Notes: a model not told the origin generated them from the sequence alone. 64,000 nucleotides of DNA from Mermis nigrescens (GCA_036768485.1 JAVLUZ010000527.1:372001-436000); one strand, 5' to 3'. Counted from the stretch's first letter, positions 1-10,900 are shown. Program-made: numbers and translations.

Positions 1-1530
1 AATTACGCAAATGCAAAAATAAGATAGCCATTTAAAGACAGCTTCATAAACGCTTCTGATTGAAAATAATGAAAGAGATTAACGGTTGACATTCACGGCA
101 TACCACTCAGCTTAGAAAGGAAAAGTCCGTGTATGACTGAAAGTGATGGAGCAAATTTAATTTTAAAGTAGCTCATATAAAATAAAATGATCAAATTGAC
201 CAACAATTAATCATTGATTAAACTGGTACAGCAGGCATATTGAATACAATGTGAGCGGTGAAGACTGTAGTGCAGGGGACAATTGTGGAAAGGGTCACTG
301 ACCTTTTTTAGGTGGGGTAAGAATAGCTTTCAATTTTAAGTCACACCTAAAACTTGTCAAAAAACACGCCAAAAATTGGAAGGTCAAAAATGTCCTAATT
401 TTGGGGGTTATAGGCAGGAGACAATCAACTTAAGATGACGAATTCTCCCCCATCCGTCCTGCCACATGTATGGCAGAGAAGCACTATTGTAGCAGTCTTT
501 TCCCCACTTAAACATATTAGATCAGGGACTGGCAATTTTTTATCTACAAAATTTGGAGGATTCTGGTCAGTTTTCATGTGTAATCATTAATAAGGCAAGT
601 TTTCCCTCACAAATTAGTAAGCAGCTATAGAAATTTAAAGAATAGAAGAATTCAAATTTTCTAATTTGTTTCCTGAATTTATACCTGGGATTTATAGTTG
701 GCCCACAAATAATAAGCATCCGTGATAGGCACTAGCATTTAAAATAAGCCCGAGTACTGGGATGCAACGAGCGGATCGAACGAAGCGAGTTGTATCCTAC
801 TGTTTGAGCTTATGTTAAGTCTGACAAGCAGGCCCATATCCAGGGGGCACGACAAACACAATTTTTCTTAAACACAAAGGTTCCTGGGTAGCAAAATTTG
901 CAAAGTGTGCGGCTCTAAGTATTATTACAATTGCTGCGAAAATTTAAGTTTCTGATTATACTATGCTTAGGCTTGGACTTAGTATATCTGAAAAGGTGTT
1001 TTAAGCTGCTTAGGTCGAGGTCGCTCCCGCTTAGGTCGATGTATAGATGCTTGGATCGACGGGAATTGGGTATCTACATGTGATTCTGCATTCCGCTGTT
1101 TGAATCTTCAAATATAAGTTGAAGTCTTTAAGTCGAATGATGAACAATATAACAAGAAACATCTTGAAAAAAAGTTTTCAAACATTTTAAACATGTTTCC
1201 GCGCCTTTTTTATCATCTGAGTTGAAGATTTCAACTTAAAACACGGTAAAACAGGGTTTTTGACAAAAACGAAAAATGTGTAAGATCTTCAAGAATCCCC
1301 ACTTTTAACACTACAAAATGCAAAAATTTATCAATTTTGGGCGCTTTTTGAGTAGAAATAAGTTAAAAGTACTAATCTGGCACAAAACGCCGGAAAAATG
1401 TTGACGTTTTAACTGCTTTTGACCTCAAAAATGATGCAAAAAAACGTTCAATCAGCTCAAAATCAGAGGACAGCACCTGTTCAGCTGACTCTTCAGATGG
1501 AGTATACCCTCCTCACCACCCCTATGTGCA
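1..1530. other. Unassigned stretch without recognisable gene
   Basis: I see no coding exon, RNA gene or delimited transposon here. The part around 1370-1410 contains a degenerate copy of the CGCCGGAAAAA motif (repeat family H, see 10370-10900). The remainder looks like ordinary AT-rich intergenic DNA. Confidence 0.4.
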
Positions 1531-1533
1531 TGA

Positions 1534-1968
1534 CACTTAAATTGTGCAGACTTGAATTAAGACGCTTGCAGATTTTTCTGTGTATGATGTATCAAATTAT
1601 TTGTCATAAATCATGTTTGGAAGCTGATTTTGCATTTAATCATAATATTACCCGTCGCATTAATAGATTTAAATTAGTTATACCTATTGTACATTCTAAT
1701 TTAGAAAAGTTTGATTTCTTTTACAAATACATCGCAGTTTGGAACGATCTTCCTGACTCCATTGTTTCTTCCCTTAAATTAAACATATTTAAATCTAGAT
1801 TAGCAAACTTTGATTTATCTAGATATCTTGTGGGGCGCGCGTAAAACTTGTCATTCCATTGACTCGCATGTCACTTTACTAATTCGTAATTGCATCTATT
1901 ATGTATCTTGTCATTTTGTATTTTAGCAGTTGGTATTAGTAATAAAATTTTCTTTCTTTCTTTCTTTC
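1534..1968 (+). pseudogene. 3' end of a non-LTR retrotransposon (LINE) ORF2, 5'-truncated
   Basis: The reading frame around 1540-1844 encodes the typical C-terminal tail of a CR1/Jockey-like LINE reverse transcriptase protein: a Leu/Arg-rich helix segment, then FFYKYIAVWNDLPDSIV and a final FKSRLANF block. It stops at 1842-1844. About 120 bases of 3' UTR follow, with an AATAAA-like signal, and the copy ends in four TTTC repeats (1951-1968). The same sequence recurs at about 9716-10090, so both derive from one family. Everything upstream of this tail is missing, as usual for 5'-truncated LINE copies. It ends a few bases before the target duplication of the large foldback element. Confidence 0.75.
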
Positions 1969-1973
1969 AAAGT

Positions 1974-1983
1974 CCATCCTACA
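1974..1983. repeat. Left 10-bp target-site duplication of the foldback transposon
   Basis: CCATCCTACA occurs here and again, identically, at 10264-10273, directly outside the two ends of the inverted repeat that starts GGCAGTAATTAT. A 9-10 bp duplication is the size made by Mutator-type and Drosophila FB-type transposons. Confidence 0.8.
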
Positions 1984-2004
1984 GGCAGTAATTATTTGCA
2001 GTCA

Positions 2005-2402
2005 ACTGCAGGTAATATAGCACACAATGTAAAATTATATGCAGTCAAAAACCAGCGGCCTAGACTGCAGGCAATATAGCACACAATGTAAAATTATATG
2101 CAGTCAAAAACCAGCGGCCTAGACTGCAGGCAATATAGCACACACAATGTAAAATTATAGCAGTCAAAAACCAGCGGCCTAGACTGCAGGCAATATAGCA
2201 CAATGTAAAATTATATGCAGTCAAAAACCAGTGGCTCAGACTGCAGGCAATATAGCACACAATGGAAAAATTATATGCAGTCAAAAACCAGTTGCCTAGA
2301 CTGCAGGCAATATAGCACACAACATAAAATTATATGCAGTCAAAACCAGCGGCCTAGACTGCAGGCAATATAGCACACAATGTGATATTATATACAGTCA
2401 AG
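2005..2402. repeat. Terminal tandem subrepeats, left arm (about 7 x 59 bp)
   Basis: A unit of about 59 bp containing GCAATATAGCACACAATG, AAATTATATGCAGTCAAAAA and CCAGCGGCCTAGACTGCAG is repeated about seven times with few differences. Its reverse complement forms the end of the right arm. The long reading frame across it on the minus strand is only the repeat read in phase and is not a gene. Confidence 0.85.
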
Positions 2403-2939
2403 TTGGAAGCTTATCAATGCTGGCGCTTTGCTCGCATTTCAACCTGTAGTAGATGGTTTTAGAAGGCACTCTTATTTGAGATGGTCTGGCACATTTGCTT
2501 CCTCATTAGGAAATTTTTTTTGAGCTGCATGGGTAGCACATTAATAGCTGCCCAGTCACCCATTAGCGCATGTTGATGGGCCAGCTTAAGCTCTGGGGCA
2601 TACATACATACACACATATTTGATCAATTCGGAATAAATTTATAACTACAAACATACACACAGACTAGCACATCACAGCCAATTAATCTTATGATGTCAG
2701 TTGTATACCCGTGTCTCCTTAGGGGCAAAGCTATAACATCGCCTATGTTGGCATGTGTTTTCAGAATCTGCTCCCTGGCTTTTCTCAGGAGCAATGCTGC
2801 AGCATAGGTTGTGTTGTGCAGCATAGGGGCCTGCACCGACCTGCCCGGGAAGGGGCGCACGCAAGCCCAGGGCCAAGGGAGGGGCAAATTTCCAGGGGGG
2901 GAATTTCCCTGGAGGGAAAAATTCAAAGAGCTATAATTC

Positions 2940-4380
2940 AAGAACCAGCAGCCAGATCGGACTAAAATTTCAGAGTCTGTTAAGTATGTTAGGTATGCTA
3001 CGTACAAAATTTTAGCGCGCAACCTACAGTATACCAGCATTACTTTACACTTTTGCATAATTCAACAACCAATGGCCGGATTTTGTTCAAATTTTCATGA
3101 CATGGTGTATATAGGCGAGTCATGCTATGCACAGAATTTCAGTGCACAGCCTACAGTATACCAGTTTACTTTACACTCTCATTTGGTACTCATAACTTTG
3201 GAAATAGAGGGCGGATTGGGCTCAAATTTTCATAGGTAGATGGGTTTATGTTGCATGTCTTATCTTATTGTTATCAACATGTAATCTACAGTATGCCGAT
3301 TTTAGTTTACACTTCCTCATATAGGAACGTCAATCGAGAACCAATGGCTGGATTTTGTTCAGATTTTTAGGATATGATGTATATAGGCGAGGCATGCTAT
3401 GCATAGAATTTTAGCTGCAGCCTACAGTATACCAAATTGTTTTACACTTGCTCAAATATTGATATAACTTGCATGAGAGGGCGATTGGGTTAAAATTTTC
3501 ATAGTAGGGTGGGTTTATGTTGCATGTGTTATCCTATTGTTATCAGCATGTAATCTACAGTATGCTGATTTTAGTTTACACTTCCTCATAGCACCATATT
3601 TCAAGAACCAATGCTTGGATTTTGTTCAGATTTTCAGGATATGTGATATATAGAGGCGAGGTATGCTATGCATAGAATTTTAGCAGCCTACAGTATAACA
3701 ATTTACTTACACTTGCTCAAAATAGTGATATAACTTCAGAAATAGAGGGCGGATTGGGTTAAAATTTTCATAGTAAGTGGGTTTATGTTGCATGTGTTAT
3801 CCTATTGTTATCAGCATAATCGCAGTATGCCGATTTTAGTTTACACTTACTCATATAGAAAATTATATTTCAAGAACCAATGCTTGGATTTTGTTCAGAT
3901 TTTCAGGATATGATGTATAGAGGCGAGGCATGCTATGAATAGAATTTTAAAGGCAGCCTAAGAAAATTATTTACTTTACACTTACCAAATAGTACTATAA
4001 CCTTAGAAATAGACGGCGGATTGGAATAAAATTTTTATAGTAGGGTGGGCTTGCTGTATGTATCATCTTATTGTTATCAGCATGCATCTTACAGTATGCG
4101 GATTTTAGTTTACACTTCCTCATATAGCACCGTATTTAAAGAACCAATGCTGTGATTTTGTTCAAATTGTTAGATAAGATGTATATAGCAAGACATACTA
4201 TATATGAATTTCTGTGCGCAGCCTATATTACACCAGTTTACTTTACACTTTCATAGTACTATATTTCAAGAACTAGAGGGCAGATTTGGCTCAAATTTTC
4301 AAAGTACGTTAGGTTCTACTTAGGTATGCTATGTACAAAATTTTAGCGCACAACTACAGTATGCTGATTTTTTTACACTG
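2940..4380. repeat. Internal ~270-bp tandem array, left arm of foldback element
   Basis: About five copies of a unit of roughly 270 bp. Landmarks recur at 3065, 3335, 3605, 3875 and 4140: AGAACCAATGG followed by TTTTGTTCAGATTTTCAGG, then a CCTACAGTATA block and TTTACACTTCCTCATATAG. The GC-rich segment 2820-2930 just outside has its inverted counterpart at 8560-8680. The small reading frames in this area are repeats in frame. Confidence 0.75.
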
Positions 4381-4639
4381 TCTTTACAATGCTTAATTTT
4401 TTACTAGTACTGTCTAATGATGCCATTAGGAGTTAGTTTTGCCCAAAAATAAGCAATCAGTATAGGCGGAACATTGCTAAAATTTAATTATCATGCAGTT
4501 TTGAGCTTCTCAAAGTTTATCAGAAAATACCTGAAAAAGGGCGATCTTTGCCTGTTGCTCAACTTTGTGGAAATTTTCAAGCCCTTAAGCTAGGTTTTAC
4601 TTTTACAACCTTTCACACAAAATTCATTAATGAAAACAT

Positions 4640-4960
4640 AATTTCATCCAAGGTCATCAGTATTGATCTAAAAATTTGCAAAGTTTGGAATATTTTTTGT
4701 TAGCTTAAAAATTTTTTGTAGAATTTTCTGAATACTTTTTTTGTAAAGTTTTGAATATTTTTTGGTAAAATTGAAATTTTGTAAAACTTTAAAATTAATT
4801 TACATGCTTAAGCATAGTACTTTTGCAGTGTTTAAATATTTTTTAAAAGTTTGGAATTTTTTTTTATAAAATTTGAATATTTCTAGTAAAATTTGGAATA
4901 TTTTGTAAAATTCATGAAATTTTTTGTAAAGTTTGAAATATTATGTATCTAATCTGCATT
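4640..4960. repeat. Short AT-rich repeats (GTAAAATTTGGAATATTTTT-like), left arm
   Basis: Irregular 25-35 bp repeats of the type TTTTGTAAAATTTGGAATAT fill this stretch. The inverted array TTTACAAAAAATATTCCAAA fills 6810-7060. They are the innermost parts of the two arms of the foldback element. Confidence 0.7.
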
Positions 4961-4999
4961 TCTCAAGCATTGTTGAAACTATTTTATATGCTCTGTACA

Positions 5000-5625
5000 A
5001 CTCATGCTCCTCCAAAGTCAAAACCTCAAAGAACCGCTATAAATACTGCTATATGATCAAATCCTTTTGTCTCTGTGACTGTGCAAATAAGTTTCTGAAT
5101 GGTAATATTCCTTTGATAAAAAGGATATGAATAATCCTCTTGAAGATATCAGAATCAACAGACACCTGGCAAACAATAAGCAAGTGACTACAAAACAAAA
5201 GAAATATATTATAATACAGGAAGGTGGTTTTCTTCCTCTTTCACTTACTCCCATACTTACAATAGCTGTAGTCGGTTAGCTGATGCAATAGTTGGTAGTA
5301 AATGAAACATACTGAAAAAATTTATTTGTATACCTGCTGAAATCAGCGAGCGGACTAAACCTATTGTAAGTATGGGAGTAAGTAAAAGAGGAAGAAAAAC
5401 CATCTACGTATTATAATATCTTTGTTTGTAGTCGCCTGCTTTTTGTCATTAGGTATCTTTATTTGATTTCATATCTTTGAAGTGAAGTTTATTTATATCC
5501 TTTTTATCAAAAGGGATATTACAATTCAGAAAGTTGTTTGCACAGCCACAGAGACAAAGGATTTGATCTTTGCTTGCAGTATTCATAATAGTAATTCTTT
5601 TGAGGTTTTTTAGACCCACTTAGAG
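5000..5625. mobile_element. Nested inner foldback element
   Basis: A second, independent palindrome of about 625 bp lies at the inner edge of the left arm, centred near 5312. Matching halves are 5015-5130 with 5490-5615 (for example ATCAAATCCTTTTGTCTCTG against CAGAGACAAAGGATTTGAT), 5150-5215 with 5405-5480, and 5220-5262 with 5355-5400. Left-arm homology stops at about 5000, while the right arm has no matching piece, so this looks like a separate foldback inserted into the larger one. Confidence 0.7.
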
Positions 5626-6152
5626 ATGTAAACAACCAATATTGCGTAAGTTAATCGTTCTTTACCCATTTTTTCCTTTTTTGTCACAATATCTCTACTA
5701 GTATTTGTAGATTTTTGCATATAACAGTTGGATGCCTACTAAAATATTTGTTTTAAGCCTGATCTCATCTTGCATTTTGAGTTAGATAAATACAAGGTAA
5801 TCATGCATCGAGAAGTAGCATCAGAATAAGCTTGTAAGTGTGTCATTTAGCTACAGGATAGTACTGTCTGGAAAGCATTTGGAAGCCTGTAGCTGATCAG
5901 CAGGTGTTTGAATAAAACTATGTAATCAGAGTTGATGCGTGAAGTTCTGCATTCATCAAAGAAAACGTTTTGAACAATGTGTATAATGCTATCATTTCAA
6001 TGATGACAACTCCTGCAAAAAGTTGCAAGAATTCAAGTATTACCCCATTTCCGTTGCATAAGATCATCGAGACCAAAGTTGAGGCATATGACTAAACTGT
6101 TTTAGGTAATTAAAATTAGGAAGTCTCTTCTATACTAAACATCATTTAATTT

Positions 6153-6268
6153 TTATAAAGAGGCTGGTTTTCCATGAAGCACCAACTTTTTGATTTTAGC
6201 ATCAATCAGGCATGCTCTATTCTCAATTAATCGCTTGACAAATGTTGTTTTGCCTGACTTTGTTAGTC
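6153..6268 (-). pseudogene. P-loop NTPase exon in the loop of the foldback element
   Basis: Read on the minus strand, a strong acceptor (TTTTGTTTTGTTTCAG) is followed by a frame that gives LTKSGKTTFVKRLIEN, then about 22 more residues and a stop at 6153-6155. With a G supplied by the preceding codon this is a Walker A motif of the form G-x4-GKT followed by the FVKRL helix. No Walker B or upstream exon was identified, so it is only the 5' part of an ATPase fold and probably a fragment. Its place in the transposon loop suggests cargo or a remnant of the element's own gene. The upstream low-complexity reading frame (6269-6437) is intron-like sequence, not protein. Confidence 0.5.
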
Positions 6269-6809
6269 CTGAAACAAAACAAAAAATGTAACAGATAAAA
6301 AAACAATAAAAAATAAAATACAAAATACAATATAAAATACAAAAATACATAAAAATACAAGCAAAAGCAAAAGACTGCACAATAATACAATTATTTGAGA
6401 TTTCCAGGAATCGTATTTTGACTACCTCAGGCAACATTAGTGATTTCTGAATCGGGTAAAATTGTATGTGTTGGAGCTAAAACAGTGAAAGATGATGAGT
6501 ACAGCAACCAGCTGTAGATGCATTAAATGCTAGAAGTGATGACTTAAAGGTGAACCCCATACGTTTGCAGGTTCGGCAAATTTAGGGTTCCACATTAATC
6601 TTTGCAAATTTTATGAGCTAAGAAAAGAAATGCATGTATGAAGCAGAACTGTTCCCTGGCTTATTATACAAATTCAGAAATATAACATTTTTGCTGTCTA
6701 CTAGCGGAAAATTGATCTCTTAAAGGTGCAAAACAGGAGCATGAGTTGCACAGAGCATATGAAATAGTTTCAACAATGCTTGAGAAATGCAGATTGTATA
6801 CATAATATT

Positions 6810-7060
6810 TCAAACTTTACAAAGAATTTTCCAAATTTTACAAAAAATATTCCCAAACTTTACAAGAAATATTCCAAATTTTAATAAAAAAATTTCCAAA
6901 CTTTACAAAAAATATTCCTAACTTTGCAAAAAGTATTCCTAATTTTACAAAAAAAATTTTTTAAGCTTTCTACAAAAAATATATTCCAAATTTTACAAAA
7001 AGAAATTTTTCAGGCTTTACAAAAAATATTCCAAATTTTGCAAATTTTTAGATCAATACT
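6810..7060. repeat. Short AT-rich repeats, right arm
   Basis: Inverted counterpart of 4640-4960: runs of TTTACAAAAAATATTCCAAA-type units. Confidence 0.7.
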
Positions 7061-7329
7061 AATGACATGGATAAAATTATGTTTTCATTAATTAATTTGT
7101 GTGGAAGTTTGTAAAGTAAACCTAGCTTCAGGGCTTAAAAATTTCCACAAGTTGAACAAGCAAAGATCGCCCTTTTTCAGGCATTTTCTGATAACTTTGA
7201 GGAAGCCTTCAAATTGCATGAGACTAAATCTTTGAGCAATGTTCGCCTATACTGGTTACATTTTCTGCAAAAGAACTCCTAATGGCATCATTAGGACAAG
7301 TACTGGTTAAAATTAAGCATTGTAAAGAC

Positions 7330-8480
7330 AGTGTAAAAAAATCAGCATACCATGTTGTGCGCTAAAATTTTGTACATAGCATACCTACGTAAACCTAACA
7401 TACTTTGAAAATTTGAGCCAAATCTGCCCTCTTGTTCTTGAAATATAGTGCTATATGAGAAAGTGTAAAGTAAACTGGTGTACTGTAGGCTGCGCGCTGA
7501 AATTCCATATGTAGCATGCCTTGCCTATATATATATCATATCCTAACAATTTGAACAAAATCACAGCATTTATCTTTAAATATGGTGCTATATGAGGAAC
7601 TGTAAAGTAAAATCCGCATACTGTAGATCACGCGCCGTTAACAATAAGATGATACATGCAACATAAACCACCTAACTATAAAAATTTCTATTCCAATCTC
7701 GCCCTCTATTTCAAGGTTATAGTACTATTTGAGCAAGTAAAGTAAATTATATACTGTAGGCTTGCAAGTAAGCAAAATTCTATGTGCATAGCATGCCCCC
7801 GCTCTGTATACATCATATCCTGAAAATCTGAACAAAATCCAAGCATTGGTTCTTGAAATATGGTGCTATATGAGGAAGTGTAAACTAAAAAAATCGGTAT
7901 ACTGTAGATTACATGTTGATAACAATGGACAGTCAGTTATGCAACATAAACCAACCCTACTATGAAAATTTTAACCCAATCCGCCCTCTATTTCTGAAGT
8001 TATATCAATTATTGAGCAAGGGAAGAATGGTATACTGTAGGCTGCACGCTAAAGTTCTATGCATAGCATGCCTCGCCTATATTCATCATATCCTAGAAAT
8101 CTGAACAAAATCTGCCATTGGTTCTTGATTTATGTTCCTATATGAGGAAGTGTAAACCAAAATTGGCATACTGTAGATTTGCCATGGATTACAATAAGAT
8201 AACACATGCAACATAAAACCCACCCTACTATGAAAATTTTTAGCCCAATCCGCCCTCCCTATTTCTAAAGTTATAGTACCAAATGAGAAAGTGTAGAGTA
8301 AACTGGTATACTGTAGGCTGCGCACTCGGAAATTCTGCGTATAGCATGACTCGACTATACACATCATGTCATGAAAATCTGAACAAAATCCGGCCATTGG
8401 TTCTTGAATTATGCAAAAGTGTAAAGTAATGCTGGTATACTGTAGGTTGCGCGCTAAAATTTTGTACGAGATACCTAACA
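7330..8480. repeat. Internal ~270-bp tandem array, right arm of foldback element
   Basis: Reverse complement of the array at 2940-4380, with landmarks CTGAACAAAATCCAAGCATT and CATACTGTAGAT repeating. It is shorter and more rearranged than the left array. The reading frames at 7913-8104 and 8086-8481 lie within the repeat. Confidence 0.75.
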
Positions 8481-9104
8481 TATACTTAACGGACTCTGAA
8501 ATTTCAACTGATCTGGCTGCTGGTTCTTGAATTATAGCTCTTTCAATTTTTCCACCAGGGAAATTCTCCCTGGAAATTTGGCCCTCCCTTGGCCTGGGCT
8601 TGCGTGCGCCCTCCTCGGCAGGTCCGAGCAGGCCCTCCCGGCAGCAGGCCCGGGCAGGCCTTCCTTAGCATGCTACAACACAACCTATGCAGCAGCATTG
8701 CTCCCTGAGAAAGCCAGGGAGTAGATTCTGAGCCCCTCCGCCTATGCTATATAGGCGATGTTATAGCTGTCCCCCTAGGGATACACCGTATACAACTGAT
8801 ATCAGTAAGATTAATTGGCTGTGATAGTATGAATTTTGTATGTATGTAGTTATAAATTTATTCCGAATTGATCAAATATGTGTGTATGTATGTATGCCCC
8901 AGGCTTATGCTGGCTCATCAACATGCACTAATGGGTGACTGGGCAGCTACTGAAATGTGCCACCATGCAGCGCAAAAATATTTTCTAATGAGGAAGCAAA
9001 TCTGCCAGACCATCTCAAATAAAAGTGCCTTCTTAAACCATCTACTACAGGTTGAAATGCGAGCAAAGCGCCAGCTTCCCATATCGATAAGCTTCCAACT
9101 TGAC

Positions 9105-9225
9105 TGCATATAATATCACATTGTGTGCTATATTGTTTGTAGTCTAGGCTGCTGGTTTTTGACTGCATATAATTTTACGTTGTGTGCTATATTGCCTACA
9201 ACGAAATAATTTGGTTTTTGACTGC
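9105..9225. repeat. Terminal 59-bp subrepeats, right arm, inner part
   Basis: Two to three units in inverted orientation relative to 2005-2402 (GTGTGCTATATTGCCTGCAG type). The last unit is interrupted by the LINE fragment that starts near 9226; the array resumes at 10101. Confidence 0.75.
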
Positions 9226-10100
9226 GATGATATCAAAATTTTCAATATTAGTCGTAACTGTAAATTATTACAGTCTGATTTAGATAAGATTATTGACTGG
9301 GCAATTGCATGGGATTTACCTATTTCTCGAACCAAAAGTCAAGTTCTATATTTGGGTAATAATAATCAAAAAGCTGTTTATAGACTAAATGGGAAATTAT
9401 TTCTAGTGATCCGTTTGTCCGTGATTTAGAGTTTTTGATTCCTCGAAATTTAAAATTTAAGGAACATTATAATTCTTTGATTAAAAAAGCTTTCTTTAGA
9501 TGTATTTTAATACGCAAATCATTTTTTCGCGTGATAAAGGTAATCTTGTTAAAGCTAGTTGTTATGTTAGGACTCTTATTAGAGTATTGTTGCAGTGTAT
9601 GGAACCCCTTATCTTAAGGATATAGATAGATTGGAAGCTGTTCAACGTAGATTCACTAAATATATTTTTATTATGGAATATTTTTTCTTACGAGGATCGT
9701 TTAACACAACTTAAATTGTGCAGACTGAATTGAAGGACGCGCTTGCAGATTTGTCTGTGTATGATGTATCAAATTATTTGTCATAAATCATGTTTGGAAG
9801 CTGATGATTTTTTTGTATTTAATCATAATATTACCCGTAGATTTCTTTTACAAATACATCGCAGTTTGGAACGATCTTCCTGACTTCATTGTTTCTTCCC
9901 CTAACCTAAACATATTTAAATCTAGATTAGCAAACTTTGATTTATCTAGATATCTTGTGGGGCGCGCGTAAAACTTGTCATTCCATTGACTCGCATGTCC
10001 CTTTACTAATTCGTAATTGCATTTATTATATATCTTGTCATTTCGTATTTTAACTGTTGGTATTAGTAATAAATTTTTGAATAATAATAATAATAATAAT
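9226..10100 (+). pseudogene. 5'-truncated LINE inserted in the right arm of the foldback element
   Basis: The frame opens at DDIKIFNISRNCKLLQSDL, which begins exactly at the catalytic Asp-Asp of the reverse transcriptase palm (normally Y/F-x-D-D). It continues with IIDWAIAWDLPISRTKSQVL. After frameshifts it gives LEYCCSVWNP, DIDRLEAVQRRFTK and the same C-terminal tail as the copy at 1534-1968. It ends in (AAT)n at 10080-10100 and then returns to the 59-bp repeat. The frameshifts (for example near 9616) make it dead. Family resemblance is to CR1/Jockey-type LINEs. Confidence 0.8.
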
Positions 10101-10245
10101 ACGTTGTGTGCTGATTGCCTGCAGTCTGAGCCACTGGTTTTTGACTGCATATACCTTTACATTGTGTGCTATATTGCCTGCAGTCTAGGCCGCTGGTTTT
10201 TGACTGCATATAATTTTACATTGTGTGCTATATTACCTGCAGTTG
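10101..10245. repeat. Terminal 59-bp subrepeats, right arm, outer part
   Basis: About 2.5 units ending in the TIR terminus. The last unit shares the variant ACCTGCAGTTGACT with the outermost unit of the left arm, which fixes the ends of the element. Confidence 0.8.
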
Positions 10246-10263
10246 ACTAAAATAATTATCGCC

Positions 10264-10273
10264 CCATCCTACA
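10264..10273. repeat. Right 10-bp target-site duplication of the foldback transposon
   Basis: CCATCCTACA, identical to 1974-1983, directly adjoining the right terminal inverted repeat. Confidence 0.8.
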
Positions 10274-10369
10274 TAAATTGGCGAGACCAAAAACGAGTTT
10301 TTGATTATTTTGTTATTGTGAATTTAGTGTAAATTTCGCAATGAATACAACGATCGCAAATGTTCTATC

Positions 10370-10900
10370 CTCTAAAACTGAATTTTCAGATCTTCACTAG
10401 TGCAGTTAAATCGATTTTTGGAGTCTCGTCGATGAAAACTGAATAATTTATCGAAATAGCGCGAAGTGTCAGAAAATTTCGAAATTTTGCCTCTAAAACA
10501 CATTTTTGCAATAAAATTGCTGCAATCGGCGCGGCGCGGCCTAAACATCAATAGCAAAAATTAAGTTAAATCAGCCCAGCGCAAAGCGCCGGAAAATTTT
10601 CAATTTTTCCTCTAAAAAGCTTTTTCGAATTACAAAAATTGTCCGAAAATCCGTGCATAAGACGCATTTTTGCATTACAAAAATTGACAAATCTGTTCAG
10701 TAGATGAGGATTTTATATTAAAGTGAATTTATAGAGCAAGTTGTCGATAAAAGTGCAGTAATCGGCGCGGCGCGCCGGGAACATCAATAAAAAACGTTAG
10801 AAATAAATCAGTCCTGCGCAAAGCGCCGGAAAATTTTGGAATTTTACCTTCTAGAACGCATTTTTGCATTAGAAAAATTTTCCACAATGTGAATGAACCA
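10370..10900. repeat. Family H repeat with GCGC-AAGCGCCGGAAAATTTT motif
   Basis: The motif GCGCAAAGCGCCGGAAAATT occurs at about 10578 and 10816, with a variant near 10461. Each is followed by CTCTAAAACGCATTTTTGCA-like sequence, in units of about 120-240 bp. The core GGCGC-N3-GCGCC can form a short hairpin. Related copies lie near 1388, 21362, 27778, 29460, 29560, 45480, 45628, 59550 and 60090. I do not recognise the family. From 10900 to 11500 I see nothing further. Confidence 0.6.

Larger units (their letters stand above)
1984..10263. mobile_element. Large foldback (long-TIR) DNA transposon, 8.28 kb
   Basis: The two ends are inverted copies: the left end starts GGCAGTAATTATTTGCAG, and the reverse complement of the right end starts GGCGATAATTATTTTAG. 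Both continue through a shared TCAACTGCAGGTAATATAGC. Perfect 10-bp direct repeats flank the unit. Homology between the arms continues inward as roughly 2400-5000 (left) against 6730-9110 (right), so the DNA could fold into a hairpin with arms of about 2.6-3 kb. The arms are built from tandem units: a 59-bp unit at the ends and a unit of about 270 bp inside. The loop holds a second palindrome (5000-5625) and a P-loop-encoding exon (6153-6268). No transposase was recognised. The architecture resembles Drosophila FB elements or long-TIR Mutator-like elements; the superfamily is inferred only from TIR structure and duplication length. Confidence 0.85.

Noticed and set aside
2060..2320. 86-codon minus-strand frame with a repeated CYIACSLG motif
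   Set aside because: It is the 59-bp terminal subrepeat of the foldback element read in frame; the inverse copy at 10017-10250 gives the same peptide.
2624..3058. 144-codon frame on the minus strand
   Set aside because: It lies within the inverted-repeat arm; its counterpart in the right arm is broken and there is no domain.
6269..6437. Hydrophobic N-terminal extension of the P-loop frame
   Set aside because: Low-complexity AT-rich sequence before a strong acceptor; most likely intron.
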